A stretch of 39,101 nt of DNA from Clostridium bowmanii (GTDB lineage Bacteria; Bacillota; Clostridia; Clostridiales; Clostridiaceae): positions 1-39,101 of the forward strand of contig NZ_JAHLDL010000041.1 in assembly GCF_018861315.1 (NCBI RefSeq), in the 5' to 3' direction. Of the stretch, positions 18,052-27,978 are shown piece by piece. Position 1 is the first letter of the stretch. Each line of letters begins with the position of its first letter. The position numbers and the translations under genes are program-made. The notes beneath the pieces are model-generated. The model saw only the letters and a list, made by a program, of their open reading frames with translations. It did no database searches and had not been told where the DNA came from.

Positions 18052-18921
18052 ATGATATTTGCCTCAGACCTTGATAGCACCCTTATATATTCCTCAAGGC
18101 ATTGTAACCTTATTAATGAAGAAGAGCTCCTTCCTGTGGATTTCTATAATAATAATAACTGCAGTTTTATTACTAAACCTATACAGGATAAACTAGAACA
18201 TATAAATGAGTCTATGCTTTTTATACCAGTAACCACAAGATCCCCAGAGCAGTATTCACGAATGAAATATTTTTACGATGTACTAAAGCCGAAGTATGCA
18301 GTTGTAGCCAATGGAGGCATAATCCTTAGGCATGGCAATGCGCTCAAGGCTTGGTCAGATATAAGTTCTGCTAAGCTTAATAAAATTATATCTACTAAAA
18401 CTATGATAAAATTATGCAGCTTCTTTTTAGAAAGTAACTTCGTTAAATCCTATAAAACCTGTGAAGATTTATTTATATACTCCATTTTGGATGAGGACAA
18501 ACTAGCTAGTAACTTTTCAAAGGGAGACAGCTCTTTAGATTATTTTCAAATATTACGTAGCTTTTGTGCAAAGTATAATTATAATCTATCAAAGCAAGGA
18601 AAAAAGGTATATATAGTACCTAATTGTATAAACAAATATGATCCTATAAACTATATAATGAAACTCGAAAATATAGATATATACATATCTGCTGGTGATT
18701 CATTACTGGACTACCCTATGATCCAGCATTCAAATTATGGAATAGTGCCTTCCCATGGAGAATTGCTAAAAACACTTTCTTTGCAACCCCTTAGTGACTC
18801 TGTATATACTACAAAAACATCTGGTATATTTGCAGGTGAAGAAATTTTAGATGTAGTGCATTCAAAGTTCCATGAAATTAAAGACTTTTCACAGTGTAAA
18901 ACATATTCCTACATTGGTTAA
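18052..18921 (+). CDS. HAD-superfamily hydrolase, ter biosynthetic arm
   Basis: A 289-residue HAD phosphatase. Motif I is ASDLDSTLIY with the nucleophile aspartate near residue 5, motif II is PVTTRSPEQYSRM, and motif IV is SAGDSLLDYPMI. A cap domain of about 110 residues lies between motifs II and IV. In ter loci this is the last enzyme of the arm and would remove a phosphate from the product of the two phosphoribosyltransferases; the substrate is unknown. AAAGGATG precedes the ATG. It ends the plus-strand operon, with a terminator 25 bases further on. Confidence 0.88.
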   Translation: MIFASDLDSTLIYSSRHCNLINEEELLPVDFYNNNNCSFITKPIQDKLEHINESMLFIPVTTRSPEQYSRMKYFYDVLKPKYAVVANGGIILRHGNALKAWSDISSAKLNKIISTKTMIKLCSFFLESNFVKSYKTCEDLFIYSILDEDKLASNFSKGDSSLDYFQILRSFCAKYNYNLSKQGKKVYIVPNCINKYDPINYIMKLENIDIYISAGDSLLDYPMIQHSNYGIVPSHGELLKTLSLQPLSDSVYTTKTSGIFAGEEILDVVHSKFHEIKDFSQCKTYSYIG

Positions 18922-18945
18922 GCTCTAAAACCTAGTTTAAAAAGT

Positions 18946-18990
18946 AAAAATCCACATTATTGATTTTACACAATAATGTGGATTTTTATA
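18946..18990. terminator. Bidirectional terminator between the HAD gene and the Ca2+ ATPase gene
   Basis: A perfect 17-bp stem (18946-18962 with 18971-18987) with an eight-base loop and T-rich ends on both strands. Confidence 0.95.
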
Positions 18991-19009
18991 TAATTATAAT
19001 GATAATCTA

Positions 19010-21787
19010 TTAAGCTGCTGCTTTTTCCTCCGACTCCGATTCCATTTGTTGTTCTTTTTTTGAAAAAGGCTTCATAATTAATTTCCCAATTTCATTTACC
19101 ACTATTATAAGTGAAGATAAGATAATTATCTTTAACCACATAGTAGCACTTAAAGACACAGCATTAAAAAATTTGGAAAATACTTCCGTTACAATTATTT
19201 GTACTACTGCTGTACCTGAAATTATCTTTAAGAATATAGTGTTTTTTGTAATGTTAGGGAATATGCTATCTGTGCCAAATTCTCTACAGTTAAAGGCATT
19301 AAATAATGCACTAAAAGCAAATAATGCAAATAATACTGTCTGCATTTGGTTCGGTCCTGTAACTCCTTCTTTTGGGAATCCCGCTCCTAATATGTCAAAT
19401 TTCATCTGCACCATGATAACTAAAGTTATATATATAGCATTGGAAATCATGCTTTTCATCATTTGTTTAGTTATAATACTGGCATTTCTATTTGTAGGCC
19501 TTCTATTTAAGACAGCATCTCTTACTGGTTCTAGTCCTAGTGATAGCGCTGGTGGTCCATCCATTATAATGTTTACCCATAAGAGTTGTATTGTAGTGAA
19601 TGGCATTTGAAAGTCAAATACTACCGATAAAATAGCTGTTAAAAATGCAATTATATTTACAGTTATCTGGAATTGTATAAATCTTTGGAAGTTTTCATAA
19701 ATACCTCTTCCCCATTTAATTCCCTTTACAATAGTTCCAAAACTATCATCTGTTAAAATTATATCTGCTGCATTTTTACTAACTTCTGTTCCAGCTATAC
19801 CCATAGCTATACCTACATCTGCTTTTGTAAGCGCTGGGGCATCATTTATTCCATCTCCAGTTACTGCAACTACCTCTCCAATATTTTGAAGCGCAATAAC
19901 TATTCTCATTTTTGTATCAGGTTTTGAACGTGCTACTATTGAAATAGTAGTTATTTCATCTTTAAGTTCCGCGTCTGATAATGTATCTATATAAGTAGCC
20001 TCTACTGCCCTATTAGCACCACCTAGCAAGCCTAATTCTTCACCTATAGCAATAGCTGTATTAATGTTATCTCCTGTAAGCATTTTTGTGGCAACCCCTG
20101 CATGTCTAGCAGTTTCTATTGCTTCTTTAACATCAAGTCTTAGTGGATCTCTTATTCCTACGAAACCTGTAAACACTAAGTCATCTTCTAAAGTTCCTTG
20201 CTCGGATGCCATAGCTACTTCACCACTTATATTGCCATATGCAAAACCAAGTACTCGCATAGATTTTTTCTGAAGTACTTCAATTTCATCTAATATCTCA
20301 CGTCTTCTAGCTGCATCTAGTTCTTTTTCAATACAATTAATATGTTCATATTTACATAATTCTAGAATGATTTCTGGGGCTCCCTTTGTTAAAACTGTGG
20401 AACCTTCCTCTTCTTCTATAACAGTACTCATTCTCTTACTTTTTGAACTAAATGGTATTTGATGAGCTATTGTTGCATTTTGTCTTTCTTGTACATAATC
20501 ACAAGCATCATTATATAAAAGAAGAGCACATTCTGTGGCACTACCTAAATATTTAACTTCTGAATCATCCTTTTCGATGTCTGCTGTTGAATTTACAAGG
20601 CAGTTATCAATAAAGTAGTTATTGCTATCGCTTAGTTCATCTCGTCCTCTGAATTTACCATTTAAATAAACTTTTTCTACAGTCATTCTATTTTGAGTAA
20701 GTGTACCCGTTTTATCTGAACATATTACACTTACAGATCCTATTGTTTCACATGCTTCTTTTTTAGTAACAAGTGCATTTATCTTAGCCATTTTCTGCAT
20801 AGTAATTGCAAGTGTCATATTTATCATTGTTGGAAGTCCTTCTGGAACAGCTGCAACAATTAAGGCTACACATACAACAAAAGCAGTTTTTATAGGTTCA
20901 ACAGACTGTAAAAATGCAAATATACCGGAAGTATCTGCTGTTATGGTCTTTGCTAAGACCATTTTTATAATCATAACTATAAATAATACAGAAGCTATAG
21001 CACTTGAAACCTTTGAAATCTTACCACCTAAATCTCCAAGTTTTGCTTGAAGTGGTGTTTGCATATCACTATCTTCAAGATTTTTAGCTATTTCTCCCAT
21101 TTCAGAACTATCTCCTGTAGAAGTAACTACAAAGCTAGCTCTACCATAAGCAACAAGTGTTCCTCCGAAAACCATATTCAGTTGTTTTGCTGGAATAGGG
21201 TCTTGTACAATATTTTTATCTTTAGATTTTATATTTTCCATTTCTATTATAACTTGGTCATCTTTGCTTACATCCTCTGATTCTCCAGTAAGCATATCTT
21301 CTCTAACCATTAAATCTATGCTGCTTACAAGTCTTCCATCTGCTGGAACCATATCACCAGTCTCAATTAAAACTATATCACCTGGTACCAAATCATTTTT
21401 ATTTACTTGAATAATTTTTCCATCACGTGTTACTTTTACCTCTATATTTTCTGTCATTTTTGAAAGTGCATCTGCAGCCTTTTGTGATTTTCCCTCTGTA
21501 AATATTCCTATGCCAATTCCTATTGCTACGGCACATACTATACCAATAGCATCTTGGCCTTCCCCTACTAGTGCACTAATTACAGCTGCCACTAATAGTA
21601 TTATCATCATAGGCTCCATTATTGCTTCCTTAATACTATCCCACATAGATCCTCTTTCTTGTTTAGTAAATTCATTAGGACCATATTTTTCTAGTCTCGC
21701 TTTAATCTCCGAACTGGGTAATCCAGTACTGATATCAACTTTAAGCTCATCTAAAACCTTCGAGCTCTGCTCATTAAAATATTTCAT
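19010..21787 (-). CDS. P-type Ca2+-transporting ATPase (PMCA/SERCA type)
   Basis: A P2-type calcium pump of about 925 residues, full length. In order: N-terminal cation-ATPase domain, actuator loop MLTGES, the membrane helix motif VPEGLP that holds calcium, the phosphorylation site [10 protein letters not shown], the hinge [14 protein letters not shown], and the C-terminal membrane bundle. It expels Ca2+ using ATP. It is the last gene of the three-TerD unit on the minus strand (123 bases after the last TerD stop), which fits the calcium-binding nature of TerD. The frame extends to a GTG at 21796, but AAGGG eight bases before the ATG at 21787 supports that start. Confidence 0.95.
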   Translation of the reverse strand: MKYFNEQSSKVLDELKVDISTGLPSSEIKARLEKYGPNEFTKQERGSMWDSIKEAIMEPMMIILLVAAVISALVGEGQDAIGIVCAVAIGIGIGIFTEGKSQKAADALSKMTENIEVKVTRDGKIIQVNKNDLVPGDIVLIETGDMVPADGRLVSSIDLMVREDMLTGESEDVSKDDQVIIEMENIKSKDKNIVQDPIPAKQLNMVFGGTLVAYGRASFVVTSTGDSSEMGEIAKNLEDSDMQTPLQAKLGDLGGKISKVSSAIASVLFIVMIIKMVLAKTITADTSGIFAFLQSVEPIKTAFVVCVALIVAAVPEGLPTMINMTLAITMQKMAKINALVTKKEACETIGSVSVICSDKTGTLTQNRMTVEKVYLNGKFRGRDELSDSNNYFIDNCLVNSTADIEKDDSEVKYLGSATECALLLYNDACDYVQERQNATIAHQIPFSSKSKRMSTVIEEEEGSTVLTKGAPEIILELCKYEHINCIEKELDAARRREILDEIEVLQKKSMRVLGFAYGNISGEVAMASEQGTLEDDLVFTGFVGIRDPLRLDVKEAIETARHAGVATKMLTGDNINTAIAIGEELGLLGGANRAVEATYIDTLSDAELKDEITTISIVARSKPDTKMRIVIALQNIGEVVAVTGDGINDAPALTKADVGIAMGIAGTEVSKNAADIILTDDSFGTIVKGIKWGRGIYENFQRFIQFQITVNIIAFLTAILSVVFDFQMPFTTIQLLWVNIIMDGPPALSLGLEPVRDAVLNRRPTNRNASIITKQMMKSMISNAIYITLVIMVQMKFDILGAGFPKEGVTGPNQMQTVLFALFAFSALFNAFNCREFGTDSIFPNITKNTIFLKIISGTAVVQIIVTEVFSKFFNAVSLSATMWLKIIILSSLIIVVNEIGKLIMKPFSKKEQQMESESEEKAAA

Positions 21788-21919
21788 ATTATCCACCCTT
21801 CAGTAATTTGTAGAATTTTCTTTTAAACTAAAATATAGAAAATGATGGACATATCATTTTCTACACTAGTAAATTTGTTTATAAATATATAGCTATATTA
21901 ATCTATAATTCATTAAACT

Positions 21920-22525
21920 CTATTGGTATTTTTTTGCCATTTCGTTTAATCCAGCAGAAGCATCGCCCTCGCCCACTGCTATAAATTTCCATTCTCCGTT
22001 GTTGCGATAAATTTCAGCAACATATAAACCAGTTTTTCCAGAATACTCTTCTGTTAAGTTAAAACGAAGCATTTCTTTGTTGTCCGATATATTTACCAAG
22101 CGTATAAAAGCATTTTCTATCATACCAAAATGTTGTTTGCGTTGAATTGCAGAATAAATATTAACCACAAAAACTAACTTGGCTATATTTTGTGGTACCA
22201 TCGATAGGTCCACCATGATTTGCTCGTCATCACCATCTCCGTTACCAGTAAGATTATCTCCCATATGCTGAATGCTACCACATTTACTTTTTAGATTTCC
22301 AAAATAAACTATATTTTCTTTTGATTTTAGTTTATCATTTGCATCTAACATAAACACAGAAGCATCACAATCTATCTCTGCTTGAGTACCTCCAAATAAG
22401 CCTCCAAGCAATCCCTTGGATTTTTGTTTTACTGGATCCCATCCAAGTCCAACCATTGTCTTTTTTAGACCTGGGTTATCTTTTGTTAAACTTATTCTTT
22501 GACCCTTTTGTAAATTTATACCCAT
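21920..22525 (-). CDS. TerD family protein (third of three tandem copies)
   Basis: About 201 residues, a single TerD domain. It opens with KGQRISLTKDNPG, has the calcium-site segments CDASVFMLDANDK and GDGDDEQIMVDLS, and ends GNGEWKFIAVGEG-like. Unlike its two upstream neighbours it has a short insert (KSKGLLGGLFGGTQ) near residue 38 and lacks the final GFxGGLSALC motif, which makes it closer to TerD/TerE relatives of another branch. The frame begins with ATG at 22534 inside GGAG-ATG; the second ATG at 22525, nine bases after GGAG, is preferred. It lies between a TerD paralogue and the calcium pump. Confidence 0.92.
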   Translation of the reverse strand: MGINLQKGQRISLTKDNPGLKKTMVGLGWDPVKQKSKGLLGGLFGGTQAEIDCDASVFMLDANDKLKSKENIVYFGNLKSKCGSIQHMGDNLTGNGDGDDEQIMVDLSMVPQNIAKLVFVVNIYSAIQRKQHFGMIENAFIRLVNISDNKEMLRFNLTEEYSGKTGLYVAEIYRNNGEWKFIAVGEGDASAGLNEMAKKYQ

Positions 22526-22590
22526 TTTACCCATCTCCTTTAAATATATAGTGCACTAATTTACACTCTTAATTTAAATATTATATTGTT

Positions 22591-23169
22591 TTACGCATCA
22601 AGGCCATAATTTTTACAAAGAGCTGACAATCCGCCTTGAAAACCACTTCCAGTTGCACTAAATTTCCATTCTCCATTGTTACGATATATTTCGCAAAATA
22701 CCAACGCAGTTTCTACTGAAAAATCTTCTGATAAATCATACCTTATTATTTCTTCATTAGTTTCTTCATTTACTACCCTAACAAAAGCATTAGAAATCTG
22801 GCCAAAATTTTGCGCACGAGCTATTGCATCATGTATAGTAACTGTAATTGCAATTTTCTCAATATCTTTAGGTACTTTAGAAAATTCAACGATTAGTTGT
22901 TCATCATCGCCGTCTCCTTCTCCAGTTCTATTATCACCAGTATGTATAACTCCACCTGATGAATGTACTAAATTATTATAAAATATAAAATCTAGATCAT
23001 TATTGGTTTTTCCATTTGCACCTACTAAAAAAGCTGAGGCATCTAAATCAAATTCGGCCCCACCTGAATATTTATTTGTATCCCAACCTAGTCCTATAAT
23101 TGCTTTCTTTAAACTTGGGTTAGTCTTTGTTAAATCAATCTTTTGACCTTTACTTAAGTTAATTGTCAT
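22591..23169 (-). CDS. TerD family protein (second of three tandem copies)
   Basis: 192 residues, one TerD domain. The calcium-binding segments are [15 protein letters not shown] and [16 protein letters not shown], and the end is [14 protein letters not shown]. It is very close in sequence to the TerD gene just upstream, so the pair arose by a recent duplication. TerD proteins are cytosolic or membrane-peripheral and bind Ca2+; in many bacteria they take part in resistance to tellurite, phage and pore-forming agents. GGGGGT lies seven bases before the ATG. The spacers on both sides are 57 and 58 bases. Confidence 0.94.
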   Translation of the reverse strand: MTINLSKGQKIDLTKTNPSLKKAIIGLGWDTNKYSGGAEFDLDASAFLVGANGKTNNDLDFIFYNNLVHSSGGVIHTGDNRTGEGDGDDEQLIVEFSKVPKDIEKIAITVTIHDAIARAQNFGQISNAFVRVVNEETNEEIIRYDLSEDFSVETALVFCEIYRNNGEWKFSATGSGFQGGLSALCKNYGLDA

Positions 23170-23182
23170 GGTTATACCCCCT

Positions 23183-23226
23183 GTTAGTCATCATCTTCGA
23201 TGAAGTTAGTCATCATTTTCAATGAT
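23183..23226 (-). repeat. Two tandem 22-base units in the spacer between TerD genes
   Basis: GTTAGTCATCAT at 23183 recurs at 23205 with a period of 22 and two or three changes. On the transcribed strand each unit forms a small hairpin (CATC-GAA-GATG and CATCAT-TGAAA-ATGATG). It lies in the mRNA between the first and second TerD genes. Confidence 0.55.
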
Positions 23227-23227
23227 G

Positions 23228-23809
23228 CTAGTCTACACTAATTCCAAAATTACTACAAAGTGCACTTAATCCGCCTTCAAAACCACTTCCTACAGCACTA
23301 AACTTCCATTCTCCATTATTACGGTATAATTCAGCTACAACTACTGCAGTTTCAACACTGTAATCTTCACTCAAATCATATCTTATTAATTCTTCATTAC
23401 TAGTTTCATCTACAATTCTTATAAATGCATTAGACACTTGTCCAAAGTTTTGAGCTCTTTCAGCAGCTTCATGAATTGTTACAGTAAAATTGATTTTTTC
23501 AACAGATGCTGGTACTTTACTGAGTTCAATTCTAATTTGCTCATCGTCACCCTCACCCTCACCAGTCTTGTTATCTCCTAAGTGATTTACAGATCCTGCT
23601 GCATCTTTCGGATTGTTATAAAAAATAAAATCATTATCAGATGATACTCTTCCATTTGGTCCAACAAGGAAAGCCGCTGCATCTAGATCAAAAGCTGCTC
23701 CTCCATCATACTTATTAGTATCCCACCCAAGTCCAACAATAACACTAACAAGGCCTGGATTAGTCTTTGTTAAATCCACCTTTTGACCTTTTTTTAAACT
23801 AATTGCCAT
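23228..23809 (-). CDS. TerD family protein (first of three tandem copies)
   Basis: 193 residues, one complete TerD domain: [14 protein letters not shown] at the start, [15 protein letters not shown] and [16 protein letters not shown] as calcium ligands, and [14 protein letters not shown] at the end. It is the first gene of the minus-strand TerD-TerD-TerD-Ca2+ ATPase unit. AGGAGG lies eight bases before the ATG. No enzyme is expected; it is thought to bind Ca2+ and other partners at the inner face of the membrane. Confidence 0.95.
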   Translation of the reverse strand: MAISLKKGQKVDLTKTNPGLVSVIVGLGWDTNKYDGGAAFDLDAAAFLVGPNGRVSSDNDFIFYNNPKDAAGSVNHLGDNKTGEGEGDDEQIRIELSKVPASVEKINFTVTIHEAAERAQNFGQVSNAFIRIVDETSNEELIRYDLSEDYSVETAVVVAELYRNNGEWKFSAVGSGFEGGLSALCSNFGISVD

Positions 23810-24319
23810 AATAAATTCCTCCTCAAAACCACTAAAGTGGCTATATTAAACTTTTACAATATATTATATAGTACCTAAACAACTCATCATACTTTAAAAA
23901 AATAAACATTATATTATTAATCATTTCCAAAAATACAGACAATAATCATTTTATCTAAGCATTTATGAAAAAAACCTTATTTTAGTATAAATTACACAAA
24001 ATAATTTAACTAGAATAAAGCAACACTCATTAATCCTATTATAACATCATTCGTGACTAAACAGTAGGATATGCAGACAAATATCCTTGACTTTTTTGTA
24101 TATTTTTAGTGAACAACTAAATATTAAGGCTATTAATTCTAGCATAACAGCTTTTTTCACCATAAATATACAATCTATACGATAAAAAGACATTTTGAGT
24201 ATAGTGAGTCGACTATAGTATATTTTTATTTATAAGCTCTTTAATGTTGCTTTAAATAATAGTTACTATATAATATATATTATATAGCATATACAATAAT
24301 ATAGGACGGAAGTGTTAAA
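23810..24319. promoter_or_regulatory. Divergent 510-base regulatory spacer between terD and the Nramp gene
   Basis: A very AT-rich spacer that must hold the promoters of the TerD unit (minus) and the Nramp gene (plus). It contains an inverted repeat TATAGT, six bases, ACTATA at 24200-24217, with the inner 8-base palindrome AGTCGACT (24207-24214). No known riboswitch pattern (including the yybP-ykoY manganese type) is seen. The rest shows nothing I can name. Confidence 0.4.
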
Positions 24320-25585
24320 GTGAACTTATCAACTATTAAAAACCTTTTAAAAGATGATCATAAACCTAAATTTATGGCATTAGACTTCATAAAATATATC
24401 GGACCTGGACTCCTTGTAACTGTAGGATTTATAGACCCAGGAAACTGGGCAGCAAATGTTTCTGCTGGCGCCAGTTATGGATATACTCTACTTTGGATGG
24501 TAACCCTATCAACTATTATGCTAATTGTTCTTCAGCATAATGCCGCCCATCTTGGAATTGTTACAGGTAATTGCATAGCAGAAGCCTCCACTGCCACCTT
24601 AAAACCAAAACTTAATAAAATAGTGCTTGGCTCTGCTGTTTTGGCTGCAGTATCTACTGCTCTTGCAGAACTTCTTGGTGGCGCTATTGCTTTAAACATG
24701 TTATTTGGTATACCCATAAAACTAGGAACAGTATTAGTTCTAAGTTTAATTTTATGGATGCTATTTACAAATTCTTATAAAAAACTAGAAAAATGGATTA
24801 TTGGCTTTGTCTCTATAATAGGAATATCTTTTATATTCGAACTAAGCCTTGTACACATTGAATGGGGAAAAGCAATGATAAGCTGGGTGAAGCCCTCTAT
24901 TCCTATAGGGTCTATTCCAATAATAATGAGTGTTCTAGGAGCCGTTGTAATGCCCCATAATTTATTTCTACACTCTGAAATAATCCAAAGTCGTCAGTGG
25001 AATTTAAAAGATGAAACAATTATTAAAAAGCAATTAAAATATGAATTTATGGATACTTTTTTTTCAATGATAGTTGGCTGGGCTATAAATAGTTCAATGA
25101 TACTTATCGCAGCCGCTACTTTCTTTACACAAAAAGTTAATGTTACAGAGCTTAGTCAAGCTCAGCAAATGTTAACCCCTTTACTTGGAAATACTGCCTC
25201 CGTGGTGTTCGCCTTGGCTCTATTATTTGCCGGAATTTCATCATCAGTTACTGCAGGTATGGCTGGCGGAAGTATTTTCGCCGGAATATTTGGTGAACCT
25301 TATGATATTACGGATATTCATACCAAACTTGGGGTAGGAATCACCTTAGTTGGAGCTGCCGTAGTTATATTTTTTATAACAGAACCTTTTAAAGGTCTCA
25401 TCTACTCACAAATGCTCTTAAGTGTACAACTTCCTATAACTATATTCCTTCAAATATATTTAACTTCCTCTAAAAAAGTTATGGGCAAGTATGCAAATAC
25501 TACATTTGATAAATTTACACTTTGGATTATTGGACTTATAGTAACTGGACTTAACATAATGCTGTTATTAAGCTATATATTATAA
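24320..25585 (+). CDS. Nramp-family divalent metal transporter (Mn2+/Fe2+ type)
   Basis: A 421-residue Nramp protein with about eleven membrane helices. The metal-binding residues of helix 1 (VGFIDPGNWAAN, Asp and Asn) and helix 6 (GAVVMPHNLFLHS, Ala and Met) are present, so the transporter should take up manganese or iron with protons. It reads from a GTG with only a weak ribosome binding site (GGA). It is divergent from the TerD-Ca2+ ATPase unit and has its own promoter region. Its position next to TerD genes suggests a role in the same metal stress response, which is an inference. Confidence 0.92.
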   Translation: MNLSTIKNLLKDDHKPKFMALDFIKYIGPGLLVTVGFIDPGNWAANVSAGASYGYTLLWMVTLSTIMLIVLQHNAAHLGIVTGNCIAEASTATLKPKLNKIVLGSAVLAAVSTALAELLGGAIALNMLFGIPIKLGTVLVLSLILWMLFTNSYKKLEKWIIGFVSIIGISFIFELSLVHIEWGKAMISWVKPSIPIGSIPIIMSVLGAVVMPHNLFLHSEIIQSRQWNLKDETIIKKQLKYEFMDTFFSMIVGWAINSSMILIAAATFFTQKVNVTELSQAQQMLTPLLGNTASVVFALALLFAGISSSVTAGMAGGSIFAGIFGEPYDITDIHTKLGVGITLVGAAVVIFFITEPFKGLIYSQMLLSVQLPITIFLQIYLTSSKKVMGKYANTTFDKFTLWIIGLIVTGLNIMLLLSYIL

Positions 25586-25805
25586 TTTTACTTAATCTAC
25601 AAAAGGGAATTGGGTGCAATATAATATGTGCCTAGTTCTCTTTTTCATTTACAAAAACTTCTGTTTTTTTATTTTAAAAGATATGAAATTATCTTCTTTG
25701 TAATATACATAAGTAATTACTGTAATTAAACTTTATCACAGAAAAATAGACAAGCTCATAAGTTAGTTACTTATTGTATATACTTTTGATAAGGAGGGTA
25801 TTAAA
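25586..25805. other. Spacer between the Nramp gene and the glgC remnant
   Basis: 220 AT-rich bases. AAAAGGGAATTGGG...CCTAGTTCTCTTTTTC at about 25602-25646 may form a weak terminator for the Nramp gene. Nothing else is recognised until the GGAGGG ahead of the glgC remnant. Confidence 0.3.
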
Positions 25806-26862
25806 ATGCCAAAAAAAGAGATGATAGCTATGATTCTGGCGGGTGGAAAAGGTAGTAGGCTTAAAATGCTTACTAAAAATACGGCAAAACCTTCAATACC
25901 AACCACTCGCTTTAAATTCTCATATAGGAGTAGGTGCTCCTTGGGATTTAGATAGAAATTGTGGCGGCGTTACACTGCTTCCCCCTTATCTGCATGAATC
26001 TGGAGGAGACTGGTATAAAGGCACTGCAAATGCAATTTATCAAAATGCAAATTTTATAGACTCCTATGACCCCGAATATGTACTTATTCTCTCTGGAGAC
26101 TATATTTATAAAATGGATTATTCAAAAATGCTGAACTTCCATAAATATAAATCCGCTGATGCAACTATTGCAGTAATTGAAGTCTCAATAGAAGACGCAT
26201 CTAGATTTGGAATAATGAATACTACATCTGATAATAAAATATATGAATTTCAAGAAAAACCACAGAATCCCAAAAACAATATGGCCTCTATGGGTGTATA
26301 TATTTTTAATTGGAAATTCCTTAAGAATTTTCTAAAAGATGATGAAAACGATAAGCACTCTAATAATGATTTTGGGAAAAACATTATACCTGCTATGCTT
26401 AAAAACGAAAAAAAACTATATGCTTATCCTTTTAAAGGCTATTGGAAAGATGTCGGTACAATTAAAAGCCTTTGGGAAGCAAATATGGATTTAATAGATG
26501 ACAATAATGAACTAAATATACATGATCCAGCTTGGAAAATATATTCCATAAATCCTACAAATCCCGCTCAATATATAGGTCCCAAAGCAAAAGTTACTAA
26601 TTCATTAGTAGTGGAAGGTTGTATTGTTCTAGGGGAAGTTAATAATTCAGTTTTATTTCAAGGAGTTACAGTTGGAAAAAACTCTAAAATATCAAATTCC
26701 GTTATAATGCCTAATACTAAAATATCCGATAATGTTATTATAGATAAAGCTATAATTGGTAATAATGTTATCATAAGAGGTCATTCTCTTATAGGTATAT
26801 CTGATGACATAACTCTTATTGCAGAAGGAACTGAAATTAAAGCTAATTCGGTTATAAGATGA
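25806..26862 (+). pseudogene. glgC: Glucose-1-phosphate adenylyltransferase, broken by an internal deletion
   Basis: The N-terminal [12 protein letters not shown] nucleotide-binding loop reads from ATG at 25806, behind GGAGGG, and stops at a TAG at 25953 in the original frame. The remaining 320 residues read in another frame from about 25900: [55 protein letters not shown] and the left-handed beta-helix end. Compared with other GlgC proteins, roughly 30 residues, including FGGKYRIIDF, are missing at the junction. The missing part and frame change imply a deletion of about 89 bases; TCAATACC(A) at 25893-25901 fits both sides. The enzyme makes ADP-glucose for glycogen; this copy cannot be active. 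Confidence 0.9.
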
Positions 26863-26871
26863 GGTGATTAA

Positions 26872-27751
26872 ATGCTTAATAATTATATGGGTATATTAAA
26901 CTTAAATGAAAATGAAACGAACATAATAAGTCTTACTAAAGATAGGCCACTGGCTTCTATTCCCATAGCTGCTAGGTATAGAATTATAGATTTTGCATTA
27001 TCTAATATGGTTAATTCCGGGCTTAAAAATATTGGTGTTTTTACTCAAAGTAAAGCTCGTTCACTAGTGGATCATTTAGGATCAGGTAAACCTTGGGATT
27101 TAGACAGAAGACTTAATGGGCTGTTTGTATTTAATTTTGGAATTGCAAACACATCTTTAAATGATGCAGAAATGCTTAGAAATAATATGGAGTATTTATA
27201 TAGAAGCAAGGAAGAAAATGTGATTCTTTCCTCCTCTTATATGTTAGGAAATATAGATTATGCCGCAGCTGTAACCTATCATGAAGAAAAACATCAGGAT
27301 ATAACTATAATATACAAAAATATCAATATAGGGATAAAAAATTTTATAAATATGATGTATTAATTCAATAAGTGCCTACTATAAAGCCAATATGAGCATG
27401 CTAAACTTGAAAGCAACTAAAGAATTATTTTTTAAAAATGGTCCTATTTATACAAAAATTATAGATGAACCTCCTACTAAGTATTCCCATGAAAGCAAAG
27501 TGAAAAATTCCATAATTGCTGATGGCTGCGTTATAGAAGGAAGCATTGAAAATAGTATTATTTCAAGAGGCGTTAAAGTTCATAGTGGAGCCGAAATCAA
27601 AGACAGTATTATCCTTCAAAATTGTGAAATCAGAGAAAATTCTAAACTTTTCAATGTTATTATGGATAAAGATGTAATTTTAGATAAGGACAAACAACTT
27701 ATTGGTGATGAAGAATTCCCACTAGTAATTGAAAAGAGAGCCTTATTTTAA
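26872..27751 (+). pseudogene. glgD: Glycogen biosynthesis protein GlgD, broken by an internal deletion
   Basis: GlgD is the non-catalytic partner of GlgC in Firmicutes. The first 155 residues are intact and typical (TKDRPLASIPIAARYRIIDF, TQSKARSLVDHLGSGKPWD). Then the frame is lost near 27331-27363. A second frame, starting about 27359, reads INSISAYYKANMSML and KNGPIYTKIIDEPPTKY to the end, again typical. About 75 residues between these parts are missing compared with Bacillus GlgD. The gene begins ten bases after the glgC stop, so the pair was one operon. No glgA or glgP follows. Confidence 0.88.
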
Positions 27752-27755
27752 ATAT

Positions 27756-27786
27756 AGCAGCAGTAACATTACACGTTACTGCTGCT
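27756..27786. terminator. Hairpin behind the glgD remnant
   Basis: A perfect 12-bp stem, AGCAGCAGTAAC with GTTACTGCTGCT, seven-base loop, then an AT-rich stretch with TTTT. It is probably the terminator of the former glg operon and perhaps of the M42 remnant on the other strand. Confidence 0.75.
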
Positions 27787-27794
27787 AATTAATT

Positions 27795-27978
27795 TTATAT
27801 AAGTTCTTTAAGTAAATTTATTGTATCCTCTACATCCTTCATAGAAACCATTTCTGATATAGAATGTGTATCTCTACACGGAATTGAAAGCACTCCTGTC
27901 CTTATTCCACCATGATTTTTTACTTTCCTGCTCACTCATAAAATGTGGTGGCTTAATTCCTATAATGCCAAGCCTCTT
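27795..27978 (-). pseudogene. Remnant of an M42-family aminopeptidase/glucanase gene
   Basis: Two pieces are readable on the minus strand. The first, 27978-27915, gives RLGIIGIKPPHFMSEQES, the motif found near residue 110-130 of M42 peptidases. The second, 27914-27795, gives HGGIRTGVLSIPC and SISEMVSMKDVEDTINLL, the C-terminus of the family, and ends at TAA. They lie in different frames and directly adjoin, so about 150 or more residues between them are gone. The N-terminal 110 residues are missing too, replaced by the end of the mscS gene, whose stop lies right in front. Confidence 0.75.

Noticed and set aside
19173-19610. A 145-codon open frame on the plus strand
   Set aside because: It lies fully inside the Ca2+ ATPase gene on the other strand, a shadow of that gene.
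21788-21919. A yybP-ykoY manganese riboswitch ahead of the Ca2+ ATPase
   Set aside because: The spacer is too short and lacks the conserved loops.
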